A program made the translations under genes and the position numbers. The notes under the pieces were generated by a model. The model was not told the DNA's origin, did not search any database, and was given only the letters and a program-made list of their open reading frames with translations. Source: Clostridium sp. Marseille-P2415 (lineage in GTDB: Bacteria; Bacillota; Clostridia; Lachnospirales; Lachnospiraceae). Taken from it: a stretch of DNA of 51,949 bases. Below, piece by piece: positions 34,993-43,434 of this stretch (positions are counted from its first letter, which is position 1; every line of letters begins with the position of its first letter). The stretch covers positions 1,209,648 to 1,261,596 of the forward strand of contig NZ_LT732526.1 in assembly GCF_900155545.1 (NCBI RefSeq). The letters are read 5' to 3'.

Positions 34993-37428
34993 ATGAGATA
35001 TGGTTATTTCGATGACCAGGAAAAGGAATATGTCATTACAGTCCCGGATACTCCGCTTCCGTGGATCAATTATCTGGGCAGTGAAAATTTCTTTTCCCTG
35101 GTATCCAATACCGGAGGCGGCTACAGCTTCTATAAAGATGCAAAGCTGTTAAGGCTGACGCGGTACCGCTATAACAACGTCCCGCTGGACAGCAACGGAC
35201 ACTACTATTATATTAACGAAAACGGCACCATCTGGAATCCGGGATGGCAGCCGGCCCAGACTCCTCTGGATTCTTATGAATGCAGGCATGGTCTTGGGTA
35301 TACCCGCTACAGCGGTAAAAAGAACGGCCTGTCCGCAGCAGTTACTGCCTTTGTTCCTTTAAACGATCCTTGTGAGATACATAAGGTAACGCTCAAAAAT
35401 GAAAGTGAGGAGCCAAAGGATTTCACCTTGTATTCCTATGTGGAGTTCTGCTTATGGAATGCAATGGACGATATGACCAACTTCCAGCGGAATTTAAGCA
35501 CCGGAGAGGTAGAGGTGGAAGGCTCTGTCATTTATCATAAGACTGAGTACCGGGAGCGGCGCAATCATTATGCTTTCTACTCCGCAGGTACAGATATCCA
35601 GGGCTTTGATACTGACAGGGACACATTTATCGGTTCATACGGTTCAAACCAGAAGCCGCTCATGGTGCAGATCAATGCCTCCGGTAATTCCATTGCCAGC
35701 GGCTGGTCTCCCATCGGCTCTCACCGCTTAACGTTACACTTAGATCCAGGGGAAGAGACCTGCCTGATTTTTGTATTGGGCTATGCGGAGAATCCAAAGG
35801 AACAAAAATGGAGCGCTCCCAATGTCATCAACAAAGAGCCGGCCATGGCTGTTCTGTCAAAATATGAGACAGTCCGGCAGGTTGACGAGGCCCTTGCCGC
35901 ATTAAAGCGTTACTGGGAACAGCTGCTCTCCAATTATTCCGTCACAATGGCCGATGAAAAAACAGCGCGCATGGTAAACATCTGGAACCAGTACCAGTGT
36001 ATGGTGACCTTCAATATGTCCCGTTCCGCCTCCTACTATGAGTCAGGCACCGGACGCGGCATGGGTTTTCGGGACTCCTGCCAGGATCTGCTTGGGTTCG
36101 TACATATGATTCCGGAAAGAGCCAGGGAAAGAATCATTGACATTGCCTCCACCCAGTTTGAGGATGGAAGCGCCTATCACCAGTACCAGCCTCTTACGAA
36201 AAAGGGAAATATGGACATTGGAAGCGGCTTTAACGACGATCCTTTGTGGCTCATTGCCGGCGTATCGGCTTATATCCGGGAAACCGGAGACTTAAAGCTG
36301 CTGGAGGAATCCGTTCCTTTTGATAACGACGCAGAGAAAAGCCAGCCGCTTATGGAGCATTTGAGGCGGTCCTTCCGCTTCACCCAAACCCATCTGGGAC
36401 CACACGGTCTGCCCCTTATCGGGCGTGCTGACTGGAATGACTGTCTGAACCTAAACTGTTTTTCCACAGAGCCCGGGGAATCCTTCCAGACCACCGGACC
36501 CTCGGAAGGGCCTGTAGCGGAATCCTTAATGATTGCAGGAATGTATGTAAAATACGGAAAAGAGTATGCTGAAATTTGCCGCATGATGGGATTGGAAGCC
36601 GAAGCAAACGAAGCAGAAGCTTCTGTAAAGGAAGTGTACGATGCCGTGATTCAATCCGGCTGGGATGGCAGCTGGTTTTTGCGGGCCTATGATGCATTTG
36701 GCCAGAAGGTCGGGTCCGGGGAATGCAGGGAAGGACAGATATTCATAGAACCGCAGGGATTCTGTATCATGGGCGGCATCGGAATTGAAGAAGGTCTTGC
36801 AGAAAAGGCTCTGGACAGCGTAAAGGAAAAGCTGGATACTCCATATGGGATCGTTTTATTACAGCCACCATACAGCAGCTATCAGGAAAACCTGGGAGAG
36901 ATTTCTTCCTACCCGCCCGGTTATAAAGAAAACGCAGGAATCTTCTGCCACAATAATCCCTGGATCTCCATTGCGGAAGCCATGATTAGAAGAGGCAACC
37001 GGGCTTTTGAAGTTTACCGGCGTACTTCTCCGGCCTACACGGAGGACATCAGTGATATCCACAAAGCAGAACCTTATGTTTATGCTCAGATGATTGCCGG
37101 AAAAGATGCGGCTCATTTCGGAGAGGCCAAGAACAGCTGGCTGACCGGAACCGCTGCATGGTCATTTGTATGCATTTCCCAGTATATTTTGGGAATCCGG
37201 CCTGGTTTTAACGGTCTGATCGTAGATCCCTGCCTGCCGGATTCCATCAGGGAATTTTCCGCAGTCCGGAAATTCCGGGGAGCGGATTACCATATCCATG
37301 TAGACCATACCAACCGGAACGGCAGCGGGATTATCTCCTTTCTGGTGGATGGAAAGCCGATAGAGGGAAATGAAATCCCCTATGTGGAAGGGAAAACAGA
37401 ATATCATATCTCCTTAATTTTGGGGTAA
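34993..37428 (+). CDS. GH94 glycoside phosphorylase (probable cellobiose phosphorylase)
   Basis: An inverting phosphorylase that splits a beta-linked disaccharide with phosphate, saving one ATP per cleavage. The 811-residue length matches characterised clostridial cellobiose phosphorylases. The N-terminal domain has [21 protein letters not shown]. The central alpha-barrel has [17 protein letters not shown], and the catalytic Asp lies in [14 protein letters not shown] and H-N-N-P-W near residues 620-660 are phosphate/sugar-binding motifs. No signal peptide is present, so it is cytoplasmic. GAAAGGAG precedes the ATG. Laminaribiose or chitobiose specificity cannot be excluded. Confidence 0.92.
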   Translation: MRYGYFDDQEKEYVITVPDTPLPWINYLGSENFFSLVSNTGGGYSFYKDAKLLRLTRYRYNNVPLDSNGHYYYINENGTIWNPGWQPAQTPLDSYECRHGLGYTRYSGKKNGLSAAVTAFVPLNDPCEIHKVTLKNESEEPKDFTLYSYVEFCLWNAMDDMTNFQRNLSTGEVEVEGSVIYHKTEYRERRNHYAFYSAGTDIQGFDTDRDTFIGSYGSNQKPLMVQINASGNSIASGWSPIGSHRLTLHLDPGEETCLIFVLGYAENPKEQKWSAPNVINKEPAMAVLSKYETVRQVDEALAALKRYWEQLLSNYSVTMADEKTARMVNIWNQYQCMVTFNMSRSASYYESGTGRGMGFRDSCQDLLGFVHMIPERARERIIDIASTQFEDGSAYHQYQPLTKKGNMDIGSGFNDDPLWLIAGVSAYIRETGDLKLLEESVPFDNDAEKSQPLMEHLRRSFRFTQTHLGPHGLPLIGRADWNDCLNLNCFSTEPGESFQTTGPSEGPVAESLMIAGMYVKYGKEYAEICRMMGLEAEANEAEASVKEVYDAVIQSGWDGSWFLRAYDAFGQKVGSGECREGQIFIEPQGFCIMGGIGIEEGLAEKALDSVKEKLDTPYGIVLLQPPYSSYQENLGEISSYPPGYKENAGIFCHNNPWISIAEAMIRRGNRAFEVYRRTSPAYTEDISDIHKAEPYVYAQMIAGKDAAHFGEAKNSWLTGTAAWSFVCISQYILGIRPGFNGLIVDPCLPDSIREFSAVRKFRGADYHIHVDHTNRNGSGIISFLVDGKPIEGNEIPYVEGKTEYHISLILG

Positions 37429-37434
37429 AGCTGA

Positions 37435-37463
37435 GGGCAGAACCATTTACGTGGCTTCTGCCC
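37435..37463 (+). terminator. Terminator after GH94 gene
   Basis: GGGCAGAA and TTCTGCCC pair with an interior CC/GG, followed by TTAAATT. It begins 7 bases past the stop. Confidence 0.65.
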
Positions 37464-37597
37464 TTAAATTCCGGCTTCTGCCCGCTCTTATCTGCATATT
37501 CCTGAATCACGGGCATTTATTGTGGAATAATTGCAGACTCATTTGAATTTTTGTGATATAGTAATCATATAAAAATAATGGATAAGGAGATGTTACC

Positions 37598-38149
37598 ATG
37601 GAATTTTTACAGTTGGTGAAAGAACGGCATTCCGTCAGGAGGTTCAGCGACCGGAAAGTAGAACGTGAAAAGTTAGATTTGATTCTGGAGGCAGGGAGAG
37701 TTGCCCCGACTGCAGTGAATTATCAGCCGCAGCGCATTCTTGTTATCGACAGCAAAGAAAACCTGGACAAATTAAAATCATGTACAACCTATCATTTTCA
37801 TGCTCCGCTGGCATTATTGGTGTGCTATGACTCCACCGCCAGTTGGAAAAGATCTTATGATAATGAAGACATGGGAGCGGTTGACGCCAGCATTGTTACC
37901 ACCCAAATGATGCTTCAAACCGCAGAATTGGGATTGGGCAGTACCTGGGTAGGCCATTTTGACCCGAAGCAGATACGGACCGCTTTTGAGCTTCCTGAAT
38001 ATCTGGTACCTGTCGCTCTGCTCCCCATTGGCTACCCAAGAGAAGATTCGGCTCCGCACCCCCTTCACGGAAAACGGTTTGATATGGACCATACCGTTTT
38101 CTTTAACTCTTTTAACGGCATTACGGAAGGGAAACAAAACGAAAAATAA
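37598..38149 (+). CDS. Nitroreductase family protein
   Basis: An FMN-dependent oxidoreductase of 183 residues. The N-terminal R-H-S-V-R-R-F-S-D-R-K motif binds the FMN phosphate. A-P-T-A-V-N-Y-Q-P and the C-terminal L-G-L-G-S-T-W-V-G-H-F-D and P-I-G-Y-P segments are typical. It probably acts as a homodimer; the substrate is unknown. GGAG lies 8 bases upstream of the ATG. It converges on the TetR/zinc-ribbon/CMD operon across a shared terminator. Confidence 0.92.
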   Translation: MEFLQLVKERHSVRRFSDRKVEREKLDLILEAGRVAPTAVNYQPQRILVIDSKENLDKLKSCTTYHFHAPLALLVCYDSTASWKRSYDNEDMGAVDASIVTTQMMLQTAELGLGSTWVGHFDPKQIRTAFELPEYLVPVALLPIGYPREDSAPHPLHGKRFDMDHTVFFNSFNGITEGKQNEK

Positions 38150-38159
38150 TTACTCCTTT

Positions 38160-38225
38160 AAAATCCCTCTTTTTTTCTGACCGCTCTTTGACCAGAGCCG
38201 GGATCCGAAAGAAAAGAGGGATTTT
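38160..38225. terminator. Bidirectional terminator between nitroreductase and CMD gene
   Basis: AAAATCCCTCTTTTTTTC (from 38160) pairs with GAAAGAAAAGAGGGATTTT (ending 38225), giving a stem of about 18 bp with one mismatch. U-rich tails occur on both strands. Confidence 0.85.
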
Positions 38226-38237
38226 ACATGTCCGGTT

Positions 38238-38552
38238 TTATGCCTGTTCCTCATCAAAAGCATTGAGCGCTATGGGCAATGACTGGATAACTGCATTCCC
38301 AACGGCAGGTAATCCCACTAAAATGCTGCTTATGATTTCTTCTCTTGACGCCCCATGGGATTTTGCCATTTTTACATGAAAAGGCAATCCGCTTTCCAGT
38401 CTCACCGCAGCCATAACCGCTATATAGGCTAGCTCCTCTGTTTTCTTATCCAGCTTACTGGCAGCATCCAGCTTCTGCACGGCTTCCATCCACGCCTTTT
38501 GTGCCTCGGGTGCCTGTTCTTCAAATACTAAAAACGCTTTGCTTACCTGCAT
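38238..38552 (-). CDS. Carboxymuconolactone decarboxylase family protein
   Basis: A 104-residue all-helical protein of the CMD family. The signature K-T-x-E-L-A-Y-I-A-V-M-A-A-V-R-L-E and L-P-F-H-V-K-M-A-K-S-H-G-A-S-R-E-E-I matches. The AhpD-type redox CxxC is missing: the segment reads G-L-P-F-H, so a peroxidase role is unlikely. The conserved His is retained. It is the third gene of the tetR-zinc-ribbon-CMD operon. Confidence 0.85.
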   Translation of the reverse strand: MQVSKAFLVFEEQAPEAQKAWMEAVQKLDAASKLDKKTEELAYIAVMAAVRLESGLPFHVKMAKSHGASREEIISSILVGLPAVGNAVIQSLPIALNAFDEEQA

Positions 38553-38577
38553 GTTGATACACTCCTTCTAAAAATAA

Positions 38578-38838
38578 TCAGATTAAATCCTGCCGCTCAA
38601 AATACTCCTTCCACGCCGGAAGTTTTCTCATGCTGTTTTCCGCAATTTTAGCAGCAGCTTTTTCGTCAAATCCCTGTGTCTTCATTACGAAACGAATCAT
38701 TCCGGCTTTCTTTTCTTCAAAGGACTGCATGGTGCCATCCGGATTTGCGCAATAAATACAATAATCCTTCTGCACATCGCCTCCGGGAAAATCAGATGCC
38801 TTGTCCATAGGCATTCCACAGGCTATACATATTTTCAT
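38578..38838 (-). CDS. Small zinc-ribbon protein
   Basis: An 86-residue protein with two Cys pairs, C-I-A-C-G-M-P-M near the N-terminus and C-I-Y-C at residues 27-30, forming a zinc ribbon. A helical C-terminal half (FEEKKAGMIRFVMKTQGF) follows. It resembles the putative zinc-ribbon family often found beside TetR regulators and detoxification genes. It lies 12 bases downstream of tetR. The function is unknown; a metal- or redox-sensing or chaperone role would be speculation. Confidence 0.75.
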   Translation of the reverse strand: MKICIACGMPMDKASDFPGGDVQKDYCIYCANPDGTMQSFEEKKAGMIRFVMKTQGFDEKAAAKIAENSMRKLPAWKEYFERQDLI

Positions 38839-38850
38839 ATTGCCGGCCTC

Positions 38851-39432
38851 CTATTTTTTGATTAATGTTAAATAAGTGTTCATAATATCCTGCGCATATC
38901 GTTTTAAAACCGGTTCTTCCGGCGAGAAGAAGTCCTTATTCCACAGGTAATAATGGATCAGGCCCAGCCATGTATGAAACAGCATGTGTACCGGAACGTC
39001 TTTTACAATCTTCTTCTCAATCTCCTGTTCCAATACACGGTTAAAATGATGGGCAACGGCTGACTGGGTCTCTGCAAATGTATACTGCACCTCTTCAGGC
39101 AGCAGACTTCTCTCAGTGACCAGCCGGATATAAAATTCCTCATGCCGGATCAAAATATCCAAATGGGTTTTCAACAATTCTTCGACATTGCTGCTGGATT
39201 CCGCCAGATCATGGATTTCCAACGCGAAAGCTGTCCCAAAATTTCCGACCAGACACTCTAACAATTCGTTTAATGATTGGAAATGAGCAAAGATCGTTCC
39301 GTGGGATAATCCGGCTTCCCTGGCAATCACAGCTGTCGCAGCAGCGAATCCCTGTTCTGAATATACACGGTATGCTGTTTCCATAATCTTCTGCCGCGTG
39401 TTTTCTTTTTGTAATTGTCTTTTTGATTTCAT
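38851..39432 (-). CDS. TetR/AcrR family transcriptional regulator
   Basis: A 193-residue regulator with the helix-turn-helix T-A-V-I-A-R-E-A-G-L-S-H-G-T-I-F-A-H-F. The C-terminal half is a helical ligand-binding domain. GGTGG lies 7 bases before the ATG. A perfect 14-bp palindrome (39451-39464) overlaps its promoter, consistent with autorepression. It is the first gene of an operon with the zinc-ribbon and CMD proteins. Confidence 0.92.
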   Translation of the reverse strand: MKSKRQLQKENTRQKIMETAYRVYSEQGFAAATAVIAREAGLSHGTIFAHFQSLNELLECLVGNFGTAFALEIHDLAESSSNVEELLKTHLDILIRHEEFYIRLVTERSLLPEEVQYTFAETQSAVAHHFNRVLEQEIEKKIVKDVPVHMLFHTWLGLIHYYLWNKDFFSPEEPVLKRYAQDIMNTYLTLIKK

Positions 39433-39450
39433 TTAATGACCACCAACTCA

Positions 39451-39464
39451 TTGAGTATATACTC
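39451..39464. promoter_or_regulatory. Candidate TetR operator
   Basis: TGAGTATATACTCA is a perfect palindrome that abuts the -10 at 39464. An overlapping ACTCA-TTGAGT dyad begins at 39445. Confidence 0.75.
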
Positions 39465-39493
39465 ACTATATATTATTTTTTATGAAAAGTCAA
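39464..39493 (-). promoter_or_regulatory. Promoter of tetR-zinc-ribbon-CMD operon
   Basis: TTGACT (39488-39493) and TATAGT (39464-39469) on the minus strand have an 18-base spacer. Confidence 0.75.
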
Positions 39494-39614
39494 GCCTGAT
39501 CCAGGTAATTTGCTGCGTTCCAGGCAGCAATGGGCAATCTTTAGCATCAACCCTCATATACATACAACATAAATTAAAATTCACTGCGTTCGAAACGGAC
39601 AGGGGGGAGTTGTC

Positions 39615-41288
39615 ATGGAAAAGATACTGGATAATCAGTATTATGACCTCATTATCAGCAACGCTATGATACCGGAATTGGATACCGGAGATAACATTAC
39701 AATGCTGAACGATCATCATTCTTTGCTGCATATACACAAAAATAACATGGAGTCTTGTGACTTGGGTCAGCATCCTTATGAAAATTTTCCGTCTCTTTTC
39801 ACGCTTAATTCCAAAGTCAGCGTGGAAAAATCCGGTATCGGTAATATCCAGAGGCTTCCCCAATTAAATCTGTTTGGGCTGGGCGTAATAATCGGTGTAA
39901 TTGATACTGGTATTGATTACCAGCATCCGGCATTTCGGAATCAGGATGGAACCACCCGAATTCTCTCCATATGGGACCAGACAGACCAGGATGGCCGGCC
40001 CCCTGAGGGCTTTACTTTTGGTTCGGAATACGGCAGAAATCATATCAATACCGCATTGAAATCCAAAACCCCCTTATCCATGGTTCCCATCACAGATACA
40101 CACGGGCATGGAACTGCGATCGCCAGCATAATCTCCGGCTCTCCGAATGAAAAACGATCTTTCACCGGCATTGTTCCCCAGACCAAACTTGCAGTCGTAA
40201 AATTAAAAGAAGCAAAACAAAATTTGAAAGATATTTTTTTTGTTCCGGAAAAGGCCTTATGCTATCAGGAATCGGATATCATACTCGGTATCCGGTATCT
40301 TATGTCTCTTTCCGAAAAATTAAACCGCCCGATTGTTATATGCATTGCCATGGGTAGCAGCCAGGGCGGCCATGATGGAAACGGCCCGATCAGTACCTAC
40401 TTAGATCACCTGGTACACCTGCCCAGAACCGGCATTGCGGTCGCAGCCGGCAATGAGGGGAACCGGTGCAGGCACTATTTTCACAATTCCACTTCAGTGC
40501 CTTACAGCAATGATTTTAATTTAAATATAGGGGAATACGATAGAAAATTTACAATGGAAATCTGGCCATTTCCGCCCGGAAAGATCACCATTGAAATTTC
40601 ATCACCGAACCGGGAATACGTTCAAAGTATCTATCCATCCATAAGTGACTGCCAGAAGTTCAGTCTTACATTTGGTCAAACCACCATTTGGATTAATAAT
40701 ATCCTTCTGGAAGGGATCAGCGGCGACCAGCTGATATTAGTGCGTTTTGACAAACCGATTCCCGGAATCTGGCATTTCCGTATCAGAAGCATTGAATATG
40801 AGCCATTTTCTTTTCATTCCTGGCTGCCTTCGGGGAACCTTATTTCAAATGAAACCTATTTCTTTGGTTCAACCCCGGATACAACCATTACAGCTCCGGG
40901 AAATGCCAGGAATCCACTTACCGTAGCTGCCTACAATCAGTTCAATAACAAAATCCTGGAGGAATCCGGAAGAGGCTATACAAGATTCGGCCAGACGAAT
41001 CCGGATATCGCCGCTCCAGGCTATCGGATCCCCTGCGCAATTCCGGGAAATGAGTATGGGGTCATTACAGGTACCGGAGCAGCGGCTGCCCATGCAGCAG
41101 GCGCGGTGGCCATGGTCATGGAATGGGGGTTCTGCAAGGGAAATAATACTGCTGTCACCGGAAACCAGATTAACCGCATGATCATCCGGGGGGCACAGCG
41201 GTTCAACACATATACTTATCCCAATAATATCTGGGGATATGGCCAGATAGACGTATATAAACTGTTTAAACGGATATCCGTAATTTGA
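39615..41288 (+). CDS. S8 (subtilisin) family protein, catalytic Ser replaced by Gly
   Basis: A 557-residue subtilase-like protein with no signal peptide, similar in layout to clostridial Csp-type subtilases: a short N-terminal prodomain-like stretch, a split catalytic domain and an inserted beta-rich region. The Asp motif is V-I-D-T-G-I-D (Asp97) and the His motif is G-H-G-T (His165). The oxyanion Asn lies in A-A-G-N-E-G-N (Asn280). At the Ser position the usual G-T-S-M-A-x-P reads G-T-G-A-A-A-A-H, so residue 488 is Gly (codon GGA). Proteolysis is therefore not expected. GGGGGGAG lies 5 bases before the ATG. It stands alone between convergent or divergent minus-strand operons. Confidence 0.88.
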   Translation: MEKILDNQYYDLIISNAMIPELDTGDNITMLNDHHSLLHIHKNNMESCDLGQHPYENFPSLFTLNSKVSVEKSGIGNIQRLPQLNLFGLGVIIGVIDTGIDYQHPAFRNQDGTTRILSIWDQTDQDGRPPEGFTFGSEYGRNHINTALKSKTPLSMVPITDTHGHGTAIASIISGSPNEKRSFTGIVPQTKLAVVKLKEAKQNLKDIFFVPEKALCYQESDIILGIRYLMSLSEKLNRPIVICIAMGSSQGGHDGNGPISTYLDHLVHLPRTGIAVAAGNEGNRCRHYFHNSTSVPYSNDFNLNIGEYDRKFTMEIWPFPPGKITIEISSPNREYVQSIYPSISDCQKFSLTFGQTTIWINNILLEGISGDQLILVRFDKPIPGIWHFRIRSIEYEPFSFHSWLPSGNLISNETYFFGSTPDTTITAPGNARNPLTVAAYNQFNNKILEESGRGYTRFGQTNPDIAAPGYRIPCAIPGNEYGVITGTGAAAAHAAGAVAMVMEWGFCKGNNTAVTGNQINRMIIRGAQRFNTYTYPNNIWGYGQIDVYKLFKRISVI

Positions 41289-41311
41289 TTTATTCAATAA
41301 AATAACAGTAC

Positions 41312-41352
41312 AAAAAAGGGGCTGCCGCACTAAATAATCAGTGCACAGCCCC
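41312..41352 (-). terminator. Terminator of the beta-glucoside operon
   Basis: GGGGCTG (41318-41324) and CAGCCCC (41346-41352) form the base of a nested hairpin. The minus strand continues into TTTTTTG. It is 5 bases past the MFS stop and may also end the S8 transcript from the other side. Confidence 0.8.
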
Positions 41353-41356
41353 CCAT

Positions 41357-42553
41357 TCAGCTGCTCAGTGGATGACTGACAGCCTTTCTTTTATAAAATA
41401 TCATTGCAACAATGCCGCCCAGGCAGGCAATTCCCGCCAATAACAGATAGCCCAGCCGAATACCGGCTGCAGTGGCCAACGCTCCTGTAAAAACAGGGAA
41501 TGTTGTCATACCGGCGGCATATACTGCCTGGAATAATCCCATGGCTGTTGATTTACTGCCGGCCGGAATTCCCTGCATTGCCTCCGAGGCAGCAAAAGAA
41601 AACAGGATACCAGTGGACAGCCCCGGTAAAATCTGCAGTATTAAAAGCATATGTATACTTTTAGCGGATGGAACCAGTACACAATACAATGCCACAATGG
41701 CTAATACCGCCGGAATCCAGAACCCCGGACCTTTGCGCCTGCAGGTGGCGGAAGCGGCAAAAGCGGCAAAGCCTACTGCTGATATCATATAGATGATGGA
41801 CGATATCCCAACAAGTCCATCCGATGCACCAAGCTCCTTTAAGATCTGGTTCGTAAATGACATGGCCGTCGTCAGCTGGATCCCCTGCTGGATCAAGGCT
41901 ATGAAAGCAAACAGCCATAAGCGTTTGATCTTACATACGGAAAGCAGCTCCCTGACAGGTTTTATTCCGGTATGGGAAGCCGGTTCCCTTATCTGTGCCG
42001 AAAGGAAAAATGCCAGCAGACCCGCACAGATGCTTAAAAAGCAGATTCCTGTCATGCCTACCTGTTTATAGCCGACTGTACTGCACAGGAAGCCAAGAAG
42101 CATTCCAAAATTGTTAAACAGCACGATCCGGCTTGTCGCTGTCTGCTGATCCCCGGCAGAAAAATGATTTGTGTAGAAAACCATAAAAGAAATCCACATG
42201 GCGGAGGCCAGCCCGGAGAAAAGGTTGGCAACCAGGAAACCCGGGCCATTGCACCAGAATATGCGGAAAACAGATGCTAATCCGGAAGCCAGGGTTCCGG
42301 CCATAATAAAGATCTTGTGCCTGCCCGCAGAATCAGCACATAGTCCTATGGGAAACCGAAACAGCAATTGGGAAATTCCATAAGCCCCCACGACCATTCC
42401 TGTAAATGCACTGCCAACTCCCCTAAGTGTCAGATAAGTAGTCTGGTAGGGAATATATACATATTGTGCAAACCAGAACAATGATACCATAGCAAGAAAA
42501 TGAATTTCCTGTTTACGTGTAAATGTAAGTTCGTTCAAAGTCTTTCCTTTCAT
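41357..42553 (-). CDS. MFS transporter
   Basis: A major facilitator protein of 398 residues with about twelve hydrophobic helices. The R-F-P-I-G-L-C-A-D-S-A-G-R-H-K segment between helices 2 and 3 is the MFS signature loop. The ATG at 42553 begins one base after the licT stop; an internal TTG five codons later has a better-placed AAAGGA site and is an alternative start. The substrate is not predictable from sequence. Its position as the last gene of the bgl operon suggests sugar or aglycone export. Confidence 0.88.
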   Translation of the reverse strand: MKGKTLNELTFTRKQEIHFLAMVSLFWFAQYVYIPYQTTYLTLRGVGSAFTGMVVGAYGISQLLFRFPIGLCADSAGRHKIFIMAGTLASGLASVFRIFWCNGPGFLVANLFSGLASAMWISFMVFYTNHFSAGDQQTATSRIVLFNNFGMLLGFLCSTVGYKQVGMTGICFLSICAGLLAFFLSAQIREPASHTGIKPVRELLSVCKIKRLWLFAFIALIQQGIQLTTAMSFTNQILKELGASDGLVGISSIIYMISAVGFAAFAASATCRRKGPGFWIPAVLAIVALYCVLVPSAKSIHMLLILQILPGLSTGILFSFAASEAMQGIPAGSKSTAMGLFQAVYAAGMTTFPVFTGALATAAGIRLGYLLLAGIACLGGIVAMIFYKRKAVSHPLSS

Positions 42554-42554
42554 T

Positions 42555-43412
42555 TCATTTTTCTTTCCGCTGAGCGTACTCTTCTAAAATCCTGTGAATG
42601 TGAACAGCCAGGTACATCTCCTCCTGCCGGGCCAGCCTGGAATCAAATTTTTCCTTAATAAAGATACCGATCTTTTTCACACAATCATATTCCCTGGGAC
42701 AGCTCTCAAGTACATGGGTATAAAAAGAATCTTCATAATCATATAAATCCTGACTGCCGTTTACCAGCCTCTGGGCAAAGAGCCGCAGATGAGTTACAAA
42801 CCGGGTGTAACCGATCCCGTCCTCATCATAAACGATAGAAAAATTGTATTTTACGATATCCAGAATCCCCTTGACTGTTTCAAATATTTTCTGGTTGTCG
42901 GTACTATAAGAGTTATTCGTTTGAGCATTGATAAAATGAAAAGCGATATTTCCAGCTTCATCCCGGGGCAGCTCTACCTGCAGCTGCTCCCTCACAAGCT
43001 GCAGGGCATATAAGCCGACCTGGTATTCATTCGGGTTAAAACGTTTCAAGGTCTGTGTGTAAAAATTCTGTATCAAAATCCCCTCATTGTGTCTTTTTAC
43101 CGCAAAAGACAGATGGTCTGTAAGTCCCAGGTAAATGTGCTCCATCAGTACCATTCCATAGGTTTCAATGGCATAATCAATCACCTGCTTGGCCAGTTCA
43201 AAATATGTGCTGTCTATTTCAGAAGCAAGCCGAATGATATTTTTGGAAACAGACCGGTCTTTTAAGACAAATACCTTTTCAATATCTTCGCTTTTCAGAT
43301 GATGCCCAATGGACTTATTAAATCCGATTCCCTTGCCCATCAGGATCACTTCCCTGCCATTGTCATCCAGTGCCAGCAGCAGAGAATTATTCATTACCTT
43401 TATAACCCTCAT
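42555..43412 (-). CDS. licT: BglG/LicT family transcriptional antiterminator
   Basis: An RNA-binding antiterminator of 285 residues. The N-terminal CAT domain reads MRVIKVMNNSLLLALDDNGREVILMGKGIGF, residues 1-60. Two PTS-regulation domains follow; PRD1 has H-I-Y-L-G-L-T-D-H-L-S-F-A and PRD2 has V-T-H-L-R-L-F-A and A-V-H-I-H-R-I. These His residues are phosphorylated by HPr or EIIB to set activity in the known family. Its target is most likely the RAT site at 46920-46945 in the leader of this operon. It lies 22 bases after the GH1 gene. Confidence 0.93.
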   Translation of the reverse strand: MRVIKVMNNSLLLALDDNGREVILMGKGIGFNKSIGHHLKSEDIEKVFVLKDRSVSKNIIRLASEIDSTYFELAKQVIDYAIETYGMVLMEHIYLGLTDHLSFAVKRHNEGILIQNFYTQTLKRFNPNEYQVGLYALQLVREQLQVELPRDEAGNIAFHFINAQTNNSYSTDNQKIFETVKGILDIVKYNFSIVYDEDGIGYTRFVTHLRLFAQRLVNGSQDLYDYEDSFYTHVLESCPREYDCVKKIGIFIKEKFDSRLARQEEMYLAVHIHRILEEYAQRKEK

Positions 43413-43434
43413 AACCCAACCCCATTTCTGTTAT

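Noticed and set aside
37520-37597. Sigma-A promoter of the nitroreductase gene
   Set aside because: TTGCAG and TTGAAT are possible -35 elements but no -10 fits both sequence and spacing well.
39510-39530. TTGCTGC/GCAGCAA hairpin upstream of the S8 gene as a terminator or riboswitch
   Set aside because: It is small, without U-run or recognisable aptamer features.
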